Shown here: positions 12,336 through 24,027 of the stretch, in pieces
How positions within the stretch are numbered: position 1 is the stretch's first letter
Layout: each line of letters begins with the position of its first letter
Assembly: GCA_028023455.1 (NCBI GenBank)
Contig: JAQFVV010006739.1
Coordinates: 250,001 to 314,000, forward strand
Source: Epiperipatus broadwayi
Lineage: Eukaryota > Onychophora > Udeonychophora > Euonychophora > Peripatidae
Direction of reading: 5' to 3'
DNA length: 64,000 nt
Notes under the pieces: model-generated
What the model was told of the DNA's origin: nothing
The model's database searches: none
The model's input: the letters and a program-made list of their open reading frames with translations, nothing else
Program-made: the position numbers and the translations under genes

Positions 12336-12422
12336 TAGACCCCACAGAAGCCTGGGGCAAAACGTAAAGTCCTTAAACGGACTATGGATTTTACAGCAGA
12401 TTACACAGTCATGCTGTAAACC
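12336..12422 (+). ncRNA. Candidate structured element: three consecutive hairpins
   Basis: Three perfect stems occur in a row: CCCCA/TGGGG (12,340-12,344 with 12,353-12,357, 8-nt loop), AGTCC/GGACT (12,368-12,372 with 12,379-12,383, 6-nt loop) and TTTACAGCA/TGCTGTAAA (12,390-12,398 with 12,412-12,420, 13-nt loop). They are compactly spaced and lie in the CpG-retaining patch. I do not recognise a known RNA family, and no promoter element is evident. It could be chance in part, although the 9-bp stem is unusual. The strand is arbitrary because hairpins are symmetric. Confidence 0.3.
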
Positions 12423-14421
12423 CGTCAATTTCTTTTTTAAAACTCCAGTTTTCTTTAAGATATGTATATAAGTGGATTAATAATAGGGCTTATACCTTAG
12501 ATGGCAGCATATACAGGGCCAAAATATAAGAGCATCGTCTAATCTAAAAAGCATTTATTTTTCTAGTGCTTACTTTAAAAGCTGATGTTTGGAAAAGTTG
12601 CATAAATGAAATCTTTTAGGTTGGATAATTTACAATTGGTTTAAATAACTTTTGGATGATGAAAGGTTAATATATAAGGATACAAGTCTTTTTAAAAATG
12701 GGTTTATCTACTTACATTCTAGGAATCCCACTTCTAAAGCATCCAATAAAGCATAGAGAGCGCTGAAAACAACGTTAGGGAGCCCTCTGTTATGTAGGAA
12801 GCGTGAGGCTTGTGTACCCGCGTCTGATTGGAGTCTGTGTCACTCAAAACATTGACAACGCTAGAAATCGGTGTTCAGGGAGTAATGGAGGAGAGAATGT
12901 GAGGGGGAAAGCATCCATTCACATTGGTGGAGCTCTTTAGCAAGTGCAAACACACCACATATTTTTCTGATTTTTTGAGAAGAAACTTATTCTCTATGAT
13001 TTGCAAAATAATAACAGGACCGTGTAACTTATTGGTGCATCAGATAATTACATTTCAAGGCTATTATACGTATCAGTTTCTATTGACCAGTTTAGAATGT
13101 ACCATTTAAAACCTGGGGGATGTAAGGTAGTCAGTATGAAGGCGGAACAAATATCTAGCTTTTGAACGCAAGGGGGCAAAGTGATCAGATGTTTACAAAA
13201 ACTTGGACTTTGGTCGTGCAAACATCTCAGGTAGAATGTCTTGTTTCACTTTTAAAAAAAGATTTTGCATTCTAACCTGATGGAAATAAACCATAATTAA
13301 AACATAATGTCAAGGTAAAATAAAAATTATTAAATTAAATATCGTTGAAATATAAACGAATTTGGAAAATGTGACCTGTTGTTTATTTGTTTGTTTAAAA
13401 AAAAAAAAAACATTTATTAAAATTCTCATTTAATACTTTGACAACATATTTGATTAAAAAGCGTTATCGTAACTGAATTTATTAATCAGAGCACCAGCTG
13501 CAAAGAGCGCCCAGTCGCCCCCCCCCTCCTCATTTTCTCTTCTAAGAGTAGTGATAGAACAGGTTTTCTTCACCGTACGACTGAGTAATCTGCTGGTCTC
13601 GTGTGATAATGTCAACAAAATTGAACATGGCTGATTAGGCGCCATGTTTATAAGTAATGTAAATTGTGATGTAGCATTTTGAATGCATTACAAACGTGAC
13701 ATTAAAAATGATAGTAATAAGTATATTATATTGAAAGTTCAATAAACTAGAGAATTTAAAACTGCGTTAAATGGACTTTTTTTTTCTGCTTTTATCAAAG
13801 AAGTGCAGTAAACATCGTAATCTTATTATATTCATTACAAACCTCGATTTTTTTTATAAAACAAAGTTAATATTTTCAAAAGTCGCTTAATTATTAAATT
13901 TATATATCAAATACGTAAAGTTGAAAAACAATGAATATATCATTAAGAAAATACTTTTTTATGACCATATTATTTAAAATAATTGTCTAGTAAGATTAAA
14001 ACCATTCCAAATCTTAATTTTTGCAATTTTCAATAATTTTAAAACGTGCTTATTTCAGTGTTTATTTTTTCACTCATTTGTTATTGTAAATACGTTTAAA
14101 AGCCAGTTTGATTGTTTGTTTTAAATGTAATCGAACTGTATGCATTAACGGCAGGAAATCCTGATGTAATGAAAACTTTCCCTAGAATAGAAAATATTAG
14201 TAGCATTTGTCCATTGCCGCCTTTTTTTTTCATTTTAAATAAATATTTATTATTAATATGTGTATATACCTGTATGTGTTTATTGCTTTCGTATGAATTA
14301 TACTCAAAATCGCACGTATACATTTTATATTATTGACATATGGAACCAATACTGAGGAAAGCTTAAGTATAATAGAAGTATAACTATTATTGAAGTAGTT
14401 GAAGAATTAATATAAAATTTA

Positions 14422-14433
14422 ATGGGGGGGGGG
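14422..14433 (+). repeat. Poly-G run
   Basis: A run of about 12 G within AT-rich DNA. Similar G-runs occur at 6,253, 16,736-16,750, 33,111-33,122 and 41,752-41,762. Length is assembly-sensitive. Confidence 0.9.
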
Positions 14434-14878
14434 GCACAACATAACCAATAAAGTTCAATTACCATTGAAAATAAATTGCACCATATTTTCGCATAAAGTG
14501 AGACTATACTATATGCAAAAAAAATCTTTTATAAACAATGTCTAATATTTATTAGAATGGATTTTTCAAAAATGTTAAAAAATGCTGGAGAGTATTTACC
14601 TATGGAGTAAGCTGCTAGTAGATTTCCTTCCTTACTTTGAGCTAAGAAAAGATTGATAGTCATTTTATGGGTATATTCTGGAGAGATAGCAAAGACTTAA
14701 TCCATTAATCATTGTATACAAAGGTTTCCTAAGATGATATATGTCACTCTATATATATATATGCATATGTTTGTATGTATATGGGCTTTTTAAAAATCTT
14801 ATCCAAGATTTTAAATTTTTAAAAAATGTCTAAGGATTCTCAAAAAAAAAATTGAAATGTTCAGAAAATGAAATAATT

Positions 14879-15130
14879 AATAAAAATCAATAATTGTTTC
14901 TAAATTAAAAGTACCAAAATATAACTTTATTAGGAAATTAATTGATGAATGAATATTATATTTGCAACTAAAATATAAACGGGGGGGGTCAGCTTCAATT
15001 TTAAAATCAATAATTGTTGCTAAATTAAAATTACCAAAATATAATTTTATTAGAAAATTAATTGATGAATATATTATATTTTCAACTAAAATATAAACTT
15101 CTGAGGGGGGAAGGAGAAAGCTTCAATTTT
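14879..15130 (+). repeat. Tandem duplication, two units of about 120 bp
   Basis: Unit 1 (14,884-14,999) and unit 2 (15,004-15,130) share AAAATCAATAATTGTT, CTAAATTAAAA, ACCAAAATATAA, TTAATTGATGAAT, CAACTAAAATATAAAC and a G-run followed by AGCTTCAATTTTA. Non-coding. Confidence 0.8.
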
Positions 15131-18100
15131 ATATATTTTAAATTACATTTATGTGATTATTAGAATTTTTCCCACCTAAATTTTATATTTTTAATTTATA
15201 CTTTAAAATATTTTTATTTTTACTTGAAGGTTAAATTATTGTTATTATTTTAATAAATTTTATACAGAATATTTTCATTGTAGCTACAAAAACAGTTGAT
15301 AATAAAAGCAACGTATCAGATTCATATTTTCTGATGAACTGATATATTACATAGAAGATGAATTCCAAACCAATCAAAAAAATTGAATTTTTAAGAAAGT
15401 AATAAGCATATGAATAAAAAATTCTCTATAATTAAACTTTCATTTTAAATACTAAATAATAATTAGAAAACACACTGTGAAATTATTAATAAAACAAACA
15501 TTTATTATTATTTTATTATGAATGTAACAATTCAATCTCAATGCAATAAATACAATTATATGTTTGATTGATGGGATCTTTGTTAGGTATTACTTTAAGC
15601 CACAAACATTCACCAATTGATCTCCCATCTAAAATTTTCAATTTTTCCATTAAATCATAAATGAAAAAATAAAAAAGTGAAACAAACATTAGTTACTAAT
15701 TTTTTTTAGAAACAAATTTAAAATTTTTTATTGCACTATTTACAAAACATTTTCTTTTAAAAAAAAAAAAAAAAGACAAACTCGAAAAAAAAAAAAAAAC
15801 AGAAAAAACAAATCATGAAGTATTATTGAAAAGTTGTCATGAATATTTTTCATAAAAGATAGGAATAGAGAAATATTTTAATTGTTAAAATTTTATAATT
15901 TTTTGACTATAAAGAGATATAAAAATTATACTACATATATTGTACATATAACTAATGAATGTTAAATTATTGTAATTATTTTATTACATTTTATGATGCT
16001 TTAAAGACATAGAAGAAGTTTAAATTTCAATTTAAAAGTGTAATTGCAAATACCTTTAATTTTAATTTGTGTTTACAGTTTTTAATTAATGTATGTTGTG
16101 ATTACAATGTGATGTCTATCAAGAAATGTATTTGTATGAAGTTGCCTCAATAGTTAAAGCTATTGAGAGGAAATAATGACATAAATGAAAAATTAATCTT
16201 GTTCAGATGAATAGAGATGAAAATACTAGTATATAATATTTTGCCTTTTAGATATCACATGACTTTATGAAAAACAGGCTATTCAGCTATTTATTTAATG
16301 TAATGCAAAATTACTTAAAGATAACTTATAATTTAAATTTTTATTTTAAAGATTTCTTTGAAATGCTAATTTTAAATTTAATATTAAAAATATATATGTA
16401 AATATGGATAGTATGCTTTGAAATAATAATATAAATTAGCTTGGCAATAGAAGTGCAAAATAATCAGTGCTTCAGTGAAATGAATTATCTCAGGCATTTT
16501 AAAGCTAAAGCACTGAATATGTCTGAGTTTTTTAAGCTTACAAAATGTGTACAATACTTCATTATAAACAAATTATTTATTCATTCATTAATAAATAAAT
16601 CATTTTGATTGCATATTTTAATTATTTCAAAATTGCTTTTGCATAGCATTCAGTTTACATATTTTACCACAGATCATTATGCAGTATTACAGGAAATTTT
16701 TTTTCCCTAAATTATTTTATGGAATATCTCATTGGGCGGGGGGGGGGGGGTTACAACTTCATATCATTTAAGGTCTTTAAAGATTTTACAGATCTTTTCT
16801 TTAAGGATTATTTTAAATAAATCATTGGAATATCATCTTGACTTTTTATATAGTATAGCAGGAATTTTAATCAGTCAATAAAATTATTTATAGTCAGTAT
16901 TTTATGTCATTAACTATATAATTCCAATGTATTGTTTTTGTAAAAAAGAAGGTAATACTAAAATAACAAAACCCACAGTAGATATCAAAAATATTATATT
17001 GGTCCAATATATTTCAATATTTTATGCAGTATTATCCTGAAAATATGTACAATATTTCATTAAATACATTCAAGAAAAAATTGATTTTATGACTAACTTC
17101 AGCTAATAACTGGGATGTATTTAAAATTTGATTATAACTGTCTATATTTTACTTATAATTTTTTTGTTTGTTTCCATTGTAAAAAGTGTGCAAAATTATA
17201 ACTTTAGCTTTTGTTGAATTCTAGAACTTTATATATATAGACCAAGGTTGTATATAGTTCATTATAATTGTTAATCTTAATATTTTATATGTTTTATAAA
17301 TATGTTTCTTAATGGATATCTTTATATTTTCAGATGATAACTGTTTTTGTATTTCAATTGCTTATTACTTTTTTTTAGCTGTTAATTTTATTATTTTATA
17401 TAAATTTTAAATATTTGTATATTAATTTTTTCTTATATTTTTAACTCGTGATTTTTTTTTTCACACAGAATTTAGTAATCCGTTTTAATTGTAAGTTTTT
17501 TATTCTTTTATAAAGAAATAAAAAAAAAAAAACATTTTTTTTTTTTTTTCAATTAGACAATTTCAAACTTTGGCTTCAGAATCTTATGATGCTCAATTAC
17601 ATTTTAATCAGTTTTTTTTATTATTATTATTAATCATGTTTTTCAGAGAATATTTTATTTGAAAAACAAAAACATATAAGATAAGTAAAAACAATAATTT
17701 GAAATTGTAAGTAAAATTGCAAATCCCAATAAATTCTTCATATCAAAACAAAGCATCGATTTTTAGAAGTTATTATTATTATTTTTTTAACTTGTGCGTG
17801 TTTGACGAGTTATCTCATTGAAGTTATTTTTTAAGTTAAAAAAAAGGCGTTTATCATAAGTTTGTATGATGAATATATATTTATTAAAAATTGAATATTA
17901 ATCAAAATAAAATTTTTGATTTCATTTTGCAATTAACATAATAATAATGAAATTTATTATAAAAAATCTCTAGCATATTCTATAGTCCATTCTCTTGGGT
18001 TGTCATTTATTATTGACATTGTTGGGTTAATATAAATATTTTAATAGCACAAATAAGATACAAATAATCTCTGTTGAAATGTCATTGGGATTGTCAATAT

Positions 18101-18640
18101 GAATTAAAAAAAATAAAGTTAAAATTATTTAACAACTAATAATGAAAGAATTCAGAGATAGATGAAGTATGAATATAGAAGTTTTATTCAGCTCCAAAAT
18201 AATCATATTTATTATTGATATTATATAGCAGAAGCTTAAAAGAGTGATGATTTTTTTTGATACTAAAATTAAAAAAGAATCAAATGGCTTTATTGGTTAT
18301 AGTTTCTAAGAAGTTTGAACATTGGAAGGGTCAGAAATTGAAATTAATTTGAAAACCTTATGCTTCGGATTCAGATACTCTATTCCTGCACTAAATCATG
18401 TAAAGTTTCTGACACTAATCATTACTATTAAATCACACTATAAGTGTGTAAAATGGTACATTTAGGCATAAACTGTAATATGTAATTTTATTTCAACTGC
18501 ATTGTTTCCTGTAATAACTTTATATATATATGCTAGTACTCTTGGCAAATTGTGTTATTCCTCTTTCACATTTTTTCTGTTTGCTTTATTGCACTTTGCA
18601 TGCTATATTATTTTATTCAGTTTGTTGCTTTTATAGGGTC
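15131..18640. other. AT-rich DNA, nothing recognised
   Basis: Simple-sequence tracts only (A-runs near 15,760 and 15,785, poly-G at 16,738, T- and A-runs near 17,455-17,555). No gene or known repeat recognised. Confidence 0.5.
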
Positions 18641-18649
18641 TATTTATTA

Positions 18650-19395
18650 TTCTTAATATGTAAATGAGCTAATTTATATATTTCACTGATTCAATAATTG
18701 GTTGCTAATAGCTCTTTTGTTTATAATATTGTTATTTTCAATATACTAAGCCTTCTTTATTTTTCTCTTTCTATCATCATACTCCAGATATACTAGTTTG
18801 ATGTTTTGTGAATCAAAGCTGTATTTGTTTTTTCCATAATCTAAGAAAACAGACATATTTTCTGGGTTTCCTTTAGCCTGTTTCCACAAGTATTTGTGCT
18901 ACCTTATTCTTCTGGTAGTGGTTGTTCACAGATCATCATAATATATCATTGTACATCCTGGGGCATTGTACTAAATATCAAAGACTATTTTCAGGATTTC
19001 CTCCTTTTGTAATTTATTTTTGATATTGTTGATCAGTCTGTTAAGGGTGGTTGGTATTTGGAAACTGAAATTGTGCCTTTATTTGCAAAGTTTCTTTATT
19101 TTTATCTGCTATTTTTGATATGTAAGACATTGTAATCCATGATTTGTTGTTGTCTTGATGACTTAACTTTTGTTTTATTTTGATGTTAATCTTTTTAATT
19201 TCTTTGTTGAGTGCTTCATGATTTAATCTTTGCTGCTTACATCTTTTATGTAAATTTTGATGTTGTGATTCCAGTCTGCTTTGTATTTGCAGAGTTGTTA
19301 GTTTTTGTTGAGGAATTCTTTTATTCCTGCTAATTTGTATGACATTGAGATTTTTGATTGTGAGTGGATTGCAGTTCCTATTTAAGGTGACAAGA
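18650..19395 (-). pseudogene. Penelope-like element C-terminal region (linker and GIY-YIG), decayed, left arm
   Basis: On the minus strand a long near-open stretch (about 19,400-19,050) encodes a Lys/Gln-rich linker including HEALNKEIKKINIKIKQKL and SYISKIADKNK. Next comes the segment FSFQIPTTLNRLINN that precedes GIY-YIG in PLEs, then NAPGCTMIYYDDL at the position of the CPGC...YxGQT strand, and later NKYSFDSQNIKLV and KRKIKKA. These align by order with the end of PLE GIY-YIG endonucleases, which nick the target DNA. Stops and shifts make it dead. It faces away from a second relic starting at about 19,440. Confidence 0.65.
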
Positions 19396-19439
19396 TAACA
19401 ATAAACTGTGGGTTATAATCTTTTACATATTAAAAATGG

Positions 19440-19835
19440 CAGCTAAAATAGAAAACATTTGCAAGCAAAGGTACAAAATTTGCTTCCAAATACCAGTTAG
19501 CTTCAACAGACTGATCAACAATACTAAAGAAAAACTATGCAAAAAAAAATCTATGATGTTCAATGCAATGGATCAGGATACATAGCAGTATCACAGAGAA
19601 AATCATGGGTCAACATTACCAAAAAATAATGCAGCATAAGATATATACAAATGAGCAAAAGAAAGCTCAAAATATATGTATGCATTCTTAAATCATGAAA
19701 AAATATATAGACACAGCTTTGATCCAGCCTTAGTAACATTGCAAATTACAACATTATAAACAAAAAAAAATTAATTGCATCCAAATATTGAACATGCAGA
19801 ATATGTCAATTATCCCATTTATATATTAAGAATAA
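19440..19835 (+). pseudogene. Penelope-like element C-terminal region, decayed, right arm
   Basis: The plus strand repeats the order of the left relic: YKICFQIPVSFNRLINNTKE (19,470-19,530), YDVQCNGSGYIAVSQRKSWV (about 19,553-19,610, the GIY-YIG core), an AAMHS-like fragment, then HSFDPALVTLQ (about 19,708-19,745). Compared with 18,650-19,395 it is a diverged copy in opposite orientation, so the two form a head-to-head pair with a junction at about 19,395-19,440. Frameshifted and not functional. Confidence 0.65.
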
Positions 19836-22510
19836 TAAATAGACACTACAAAATCAGCAAATCAAATGAAATAATATAACTATGATTATTGTGATTGGCA
19901 TTGAAAATGCACTAAGACAAACAGAAACCAGATGAAAGAAAAATAGCATACTTTACCAGCCATATTAATATATATTTGCAATGTTATTATACATAAACTG
20001 TAAGATGGCTTGTTATATATTAAAGAAAAACACTTTTTGAAGTGACATAACTGAAAATATAATATGGTTTATGTATATGCACTAAGAAAATTCTATATAG
20101 CTTAAAAATATAGTTGATTGTCAGATTTTTTTCAATAGTAGAATCTATCAGGGATTTTTATAAATATGGATAATAGGAAGATAATCATCATATTTGCTAA
20201 TTAAAAAACCCCCATATATTATTTAAATACTAAAATTGATATAGTTCAGTATTTCCTGATCTTCCTCCAAACCATATATACTGAACTACTTTTAATTTTT
20301 TTAATATTTCACATTGTTTGTTATTAATTTAAAAAAATTATATCACATTGTCTAGATAAATCTGAGGGTATGTAGAAAAATAACAATGATGAGAGGTTGA
20401 AAATTTTCTATGAATATAAATAACAATGACTTTAGATTATTTAGTCTGACAAAATATAAATGTGATTCAAATAGATGTAGAAGATACCCAGAAGAATCAT
20501 ATTTAAATCTGGATATATTAGACTTAAGAAACATTTTATTGGCTATTATCTTTAAAAGTAGATAGAATAGAAATTTGAATCAATATTATTGATTACCAAA
20601 ACTTTGTAATTAATGTATATTTTTATGTAGATGTACTACCCAAAAACAATATAGTACATAAATTAGTTTAACTTTGCTGAATAATATTTGAAAGTGAATT
20701 TTTGAAAAGCAAAATCTAAAAAAAAAATCCTGCTTGAAAAAGGTAGAAAGTTGAGTAAATGAAAAGGCAGCTGGGTAATTTTAGTGAACAGATTTGTAAA
20801 GTAACTATGAAAATTTTTGCTTTTATATAATAAGGCAAAGATTATGAGATAGATTTAAGCAGTCATTTTTCATTAATAGATGAATCACATTGATGTCAAA
20901 AATTTAAAAAAAAGATACCCATTTGTGTGATTTGTTCAACTGTCATTTTTCATTGGAAGATAAACCACATTGATTACTAATAATTAGAAAATATATCCCC
21001 AAATGTGTGATTTGATGATAAAATATAATTTAAAAAGTGTCAAACTGTGAATCCACTTTCAAGAATTATATTTGGAAAGTAATACTACTAGAATGCAAAT
21101 GCTACAAACAGTATATCATATTATTCCTAAGAAGAGTGGTTTTAAATACTTTTATTGAAGTTGGAAAATTGATTTGTTTGTTTTTTAACTTGTGATCTTT
21201 TTCAGATTAGAATGAAATTTTAAAATTGAGGTTTAATATATATAAATTTAATAGAATTTCTTGAAAATTGATATATAACTAAATTTTACCAGACTAATCC
21301 ATTTGAAACATATCTTTTTAGTATGTCAATAATTTAATAGATATTAAACAGAGGGTGGAAGGATATGAAAAATATTCAATAACTGTCTTATATCTTAGAA
21401 CTTTCATTTGTTTTAAATAAATCATCATGAGAAGGCAATATATTTTTTCTTTCAATTTAATAACAATTTAAACTTTAAAGTATATATCATATTTACTATA
21501 TATACATAATTATATATGTATAATAAATCAGTAACTAAGTTTTCTACTTAAAATTGTTTAACAGTTTTTATTTTAATTTTAAAATAATTGTTTGAAAAAA
21601 AAATTAACCACCTTTTTGCTAGTGACAGTTAAAAACATGACTATTTGACATCAGCTTCTAGCCATTCAAATCCCGTCATTTTTAATGCTACGGTTAAGAT
21701 TTTACCGTCATTTGAAAAATTATAAAAAGTTCTGTAAGATGCTGCCCTCTCTTGAATTATTTTACAAGTAAAAAATCAATAAAACTGACATCGAAAGTTT
21801 AAAAAAAGAAGTAGGTGGTCTTTTCTTGAATCTGATTGGCTAATAAATTTTGACAACAAAGAAAATGGTTGTCAATAACTGAAGAATTACGATTTCTTTT
21901 GTTTCATTTCAAAAATGATAAATGAATGTTTTAGACCATTTTAAAAGTATTTTTTGACAAATTATAAATTATTTTGATCAAATATGCTAAAAATAAAATT
22001 ATTTTAAAAAAATAGTTAAGACTTTAACAAAAATTATTTACTTTTTCCATAATGTAAAATTGGGAAAGAAATCACTGATCTCACCAAAACTTTTTGGTTG
22101 GTGAGTAACATTCATTTTAGATTTTCCACTATCAAATATTTTTATAATTATAAATAAAAATTTATTTTTGAAAAAACTTTCGTTCACTTTCATAACCTGA
22201 CAAATTATTAATATACTTTTTACAAATGAAACTAAAGTGAATATAATATTAAAAGATGAATATATTTTGATGCTTGAGTTTGTGAATTGACCAATTAAAA
22301 GTTTAGACTTTTATCTCACTCAGCCAATAAAATAATCAGCAAAAATGAGGTTAAGATAGAAAATTCATACTATTTAAATTGATCATAAAAAGTTAAAAAA
22401 AAAAACTTGTAATAATTTTTTTAAAACAATGATCACAAATTTGCTTTAGCATATTTTTAAACCAATGGTTTTATTAAAATAAAAATAAAAACTATCAACC
22501 AATTTTATGT
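19836..22510. other. AT-rich DNA; one tandem repeat, mild CpG content near 21.7 kb
   Basis: Includes a diverged 75-bp tandem pair at 20,862-21,015 (GTCATTTTTCATT ... TGTGTGATTTG in each unit). A small CpG-bearing stretch lies at about 21,670-21,890. No gene recognised. Confidence 0.5.
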
Positions 22511-22881
22511 AATTATGTACACATACTAAATATAATATATACAGTAAGAATATATATATATGTTAAAAAGAAGATTTGCATGGGTTAAATATATAAAATA
22601 CACATTTTGTGGGTTCATCCATGTTAAAAACTTTTAATATTAATATACTGATGTTTCAACTTGGTCACACAAGCTGTCCATAGAGTTATATATATATTAA
22701 CTTACTGCAGAAATATCTAATGATATTGATTTAAAGTAAATTATATGTATTAAGTGACATTCATTTTTAATATATACACATGTATTATGTGTACATATTA
22801 AATATGATATATACATAAGGGTATATATTTTAACTTATAGCAGAAATATCTAGTGATATATATATATATATATATATATAT
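22511..22881. repeat. Imperfect repeats and (TA)n preceding the PLE palindrome
   Basis: GCAGAAATATCTAATGATAT (22,707) and GCAGAAATATCTAGTGATAT (22,840) repeat. TACACATGTATTATGTGTA forms a short palindrome near 22,775. A (TA)n run at about 22,856-22,882 abuts the PLE left arm. Confidence 0.6.
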
Positions 22882-24027
22882 AATCAAAACTACCCCAAAT
22901 CTAAAATTAAACCAGACCAAAATAAAAATAATATTAAAACACAACCTAAGGTTTCACTGCTACAAGCAGACTTCTCAAGTGTAAAGAAATAATAAAAAAA
23001 CACACATTATATATACTATTAAAAACTACCCACAAATCCATTCACTTCCCATCCACCCTTAATCTTAAAAGAACTCTTAAATAAGTTAATTGCTTCAGAA
23101 TCATAAATTTTCAATAATAAAGACTCTTTAATTCTTCTTTTGATTTCATTTCTCTCAAAGAAGACAACCTTAGCTTCATCAAAATCAATAGTGTGGCCTG
23201 TATCTTTTCATGGACATACAAAGCAGAACTAAGATATCTATTTTTAACTCTACTTTTATGAACCTTTACTCTTTCATTTAAACTCAAACTACTCTGACCT
23301 ATGTAAACCTTCTTACAAAATAAACAAGGAATAAAATATACCACACCAGGAATAGTCTTTCTATCAAAAACTTCCTTTGTATTATTCAATAAATTATTCA
23401 ATGTAACACCCCTTTTCCAAGCAATTTTCTTATTTCCAAACAATTTACTATTTCTACACACAATTTTATAAGAAGACAATTTAAATGCAAAGAAATAAAA
23501 TCATATTTTTCTTTAACCTTTACATCCTTACAAATATTACTATTAAATAAAATACTTTTAACAAATTTATCAGAGTATCCAACACTTAAATAATCTTTAT
23601 AAAATTGATATTTCTGAAACAAAGCTACCCCACTAGAATTATTTAATTTAATATTCCTATGACAATAATTCCTTAAAGCAGCTACTTTATGAGATACAGA
23701 CTGATAGCTATCAGGTTTAATTATAGATCTTAATTCTTTACTTTTAACTAAATGACTGCACAATAAACAATTAGTTTCTATATTTCTAATCACCAAAAGA
23801 TCTAAAAATTTTAACTTACCAAAATCTAACCCCCTCCTTCTAACACAAATTTTATAGAAGGATCAAAACAATTAAACTCATTTACAAATTCCTTCAATTT
23901 ACCATTCTCAACAACAAATAAACAATCATCAACATATCTGACAAATAATTTTACATATAAACAATTCTTTTTAATAATAATTTCCTCTTCCATAAAACTA
24001 ATATAAACTGAACATACTAAAGGAGAT
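22882..24027 (-). pseudogene. Penelope-like element, 5'-truncated copy, left arm of palindrome
   Basis: This is the reverse complement of the right arm (24,028-25,178) at about 99.5% identity. By eye I find three substitutions (near 22,922, 23,070 and 23,347) and three one-base losses. The losses are all in homopolymers: a C lost from the CCCCCC near 23,830, a G/C near 23,487 and a T near 23,210. Each loss shifts the reading frame, so the RT/GIY-YIG protein is broken into pieces (about 23,796-23,398 and 23,479-23,111). The 3' end stops at a (TA)n run about 45 bases earlier than in the right arm. The two copies meet head to head with no spacer. The homopolymer losses may be real decay or sequencing error. 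Confidence 0.85.

Larger units (their letters stand above)
11500..14500. other. CpG-retaining patch, possible regulatory or unique region
   Basis: CpG dinucleotides are clearly commoner here than in flanking DNA. For example, I count 8 in 13,441-13,640 and 5 within about 65 bases around 12,760-12,825, against one (near 2,554) in 2,041-2,640. No transposon family is recognised inside. G+C is locally higher at 12,300-13,200 and 13,490-13,640. In a methylated genome such patches are often unmethylated promoters or enhancers, or constrained sequence; that is inference. A 62-codon minus-strand frame starting at an ATG in good context (13,645, MAPNQP...) lies here, but nothing supports it as an exon. 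Confidence 0.5.

Noticed and set aside
13454-13645. 63-residue minus-strand frame beginning MAPNQP
   Set aside because: The ATG context is good and it lies in a CpG-retaining patch, but there is no family resemblance, no clear splice site and no codon bias I can see.
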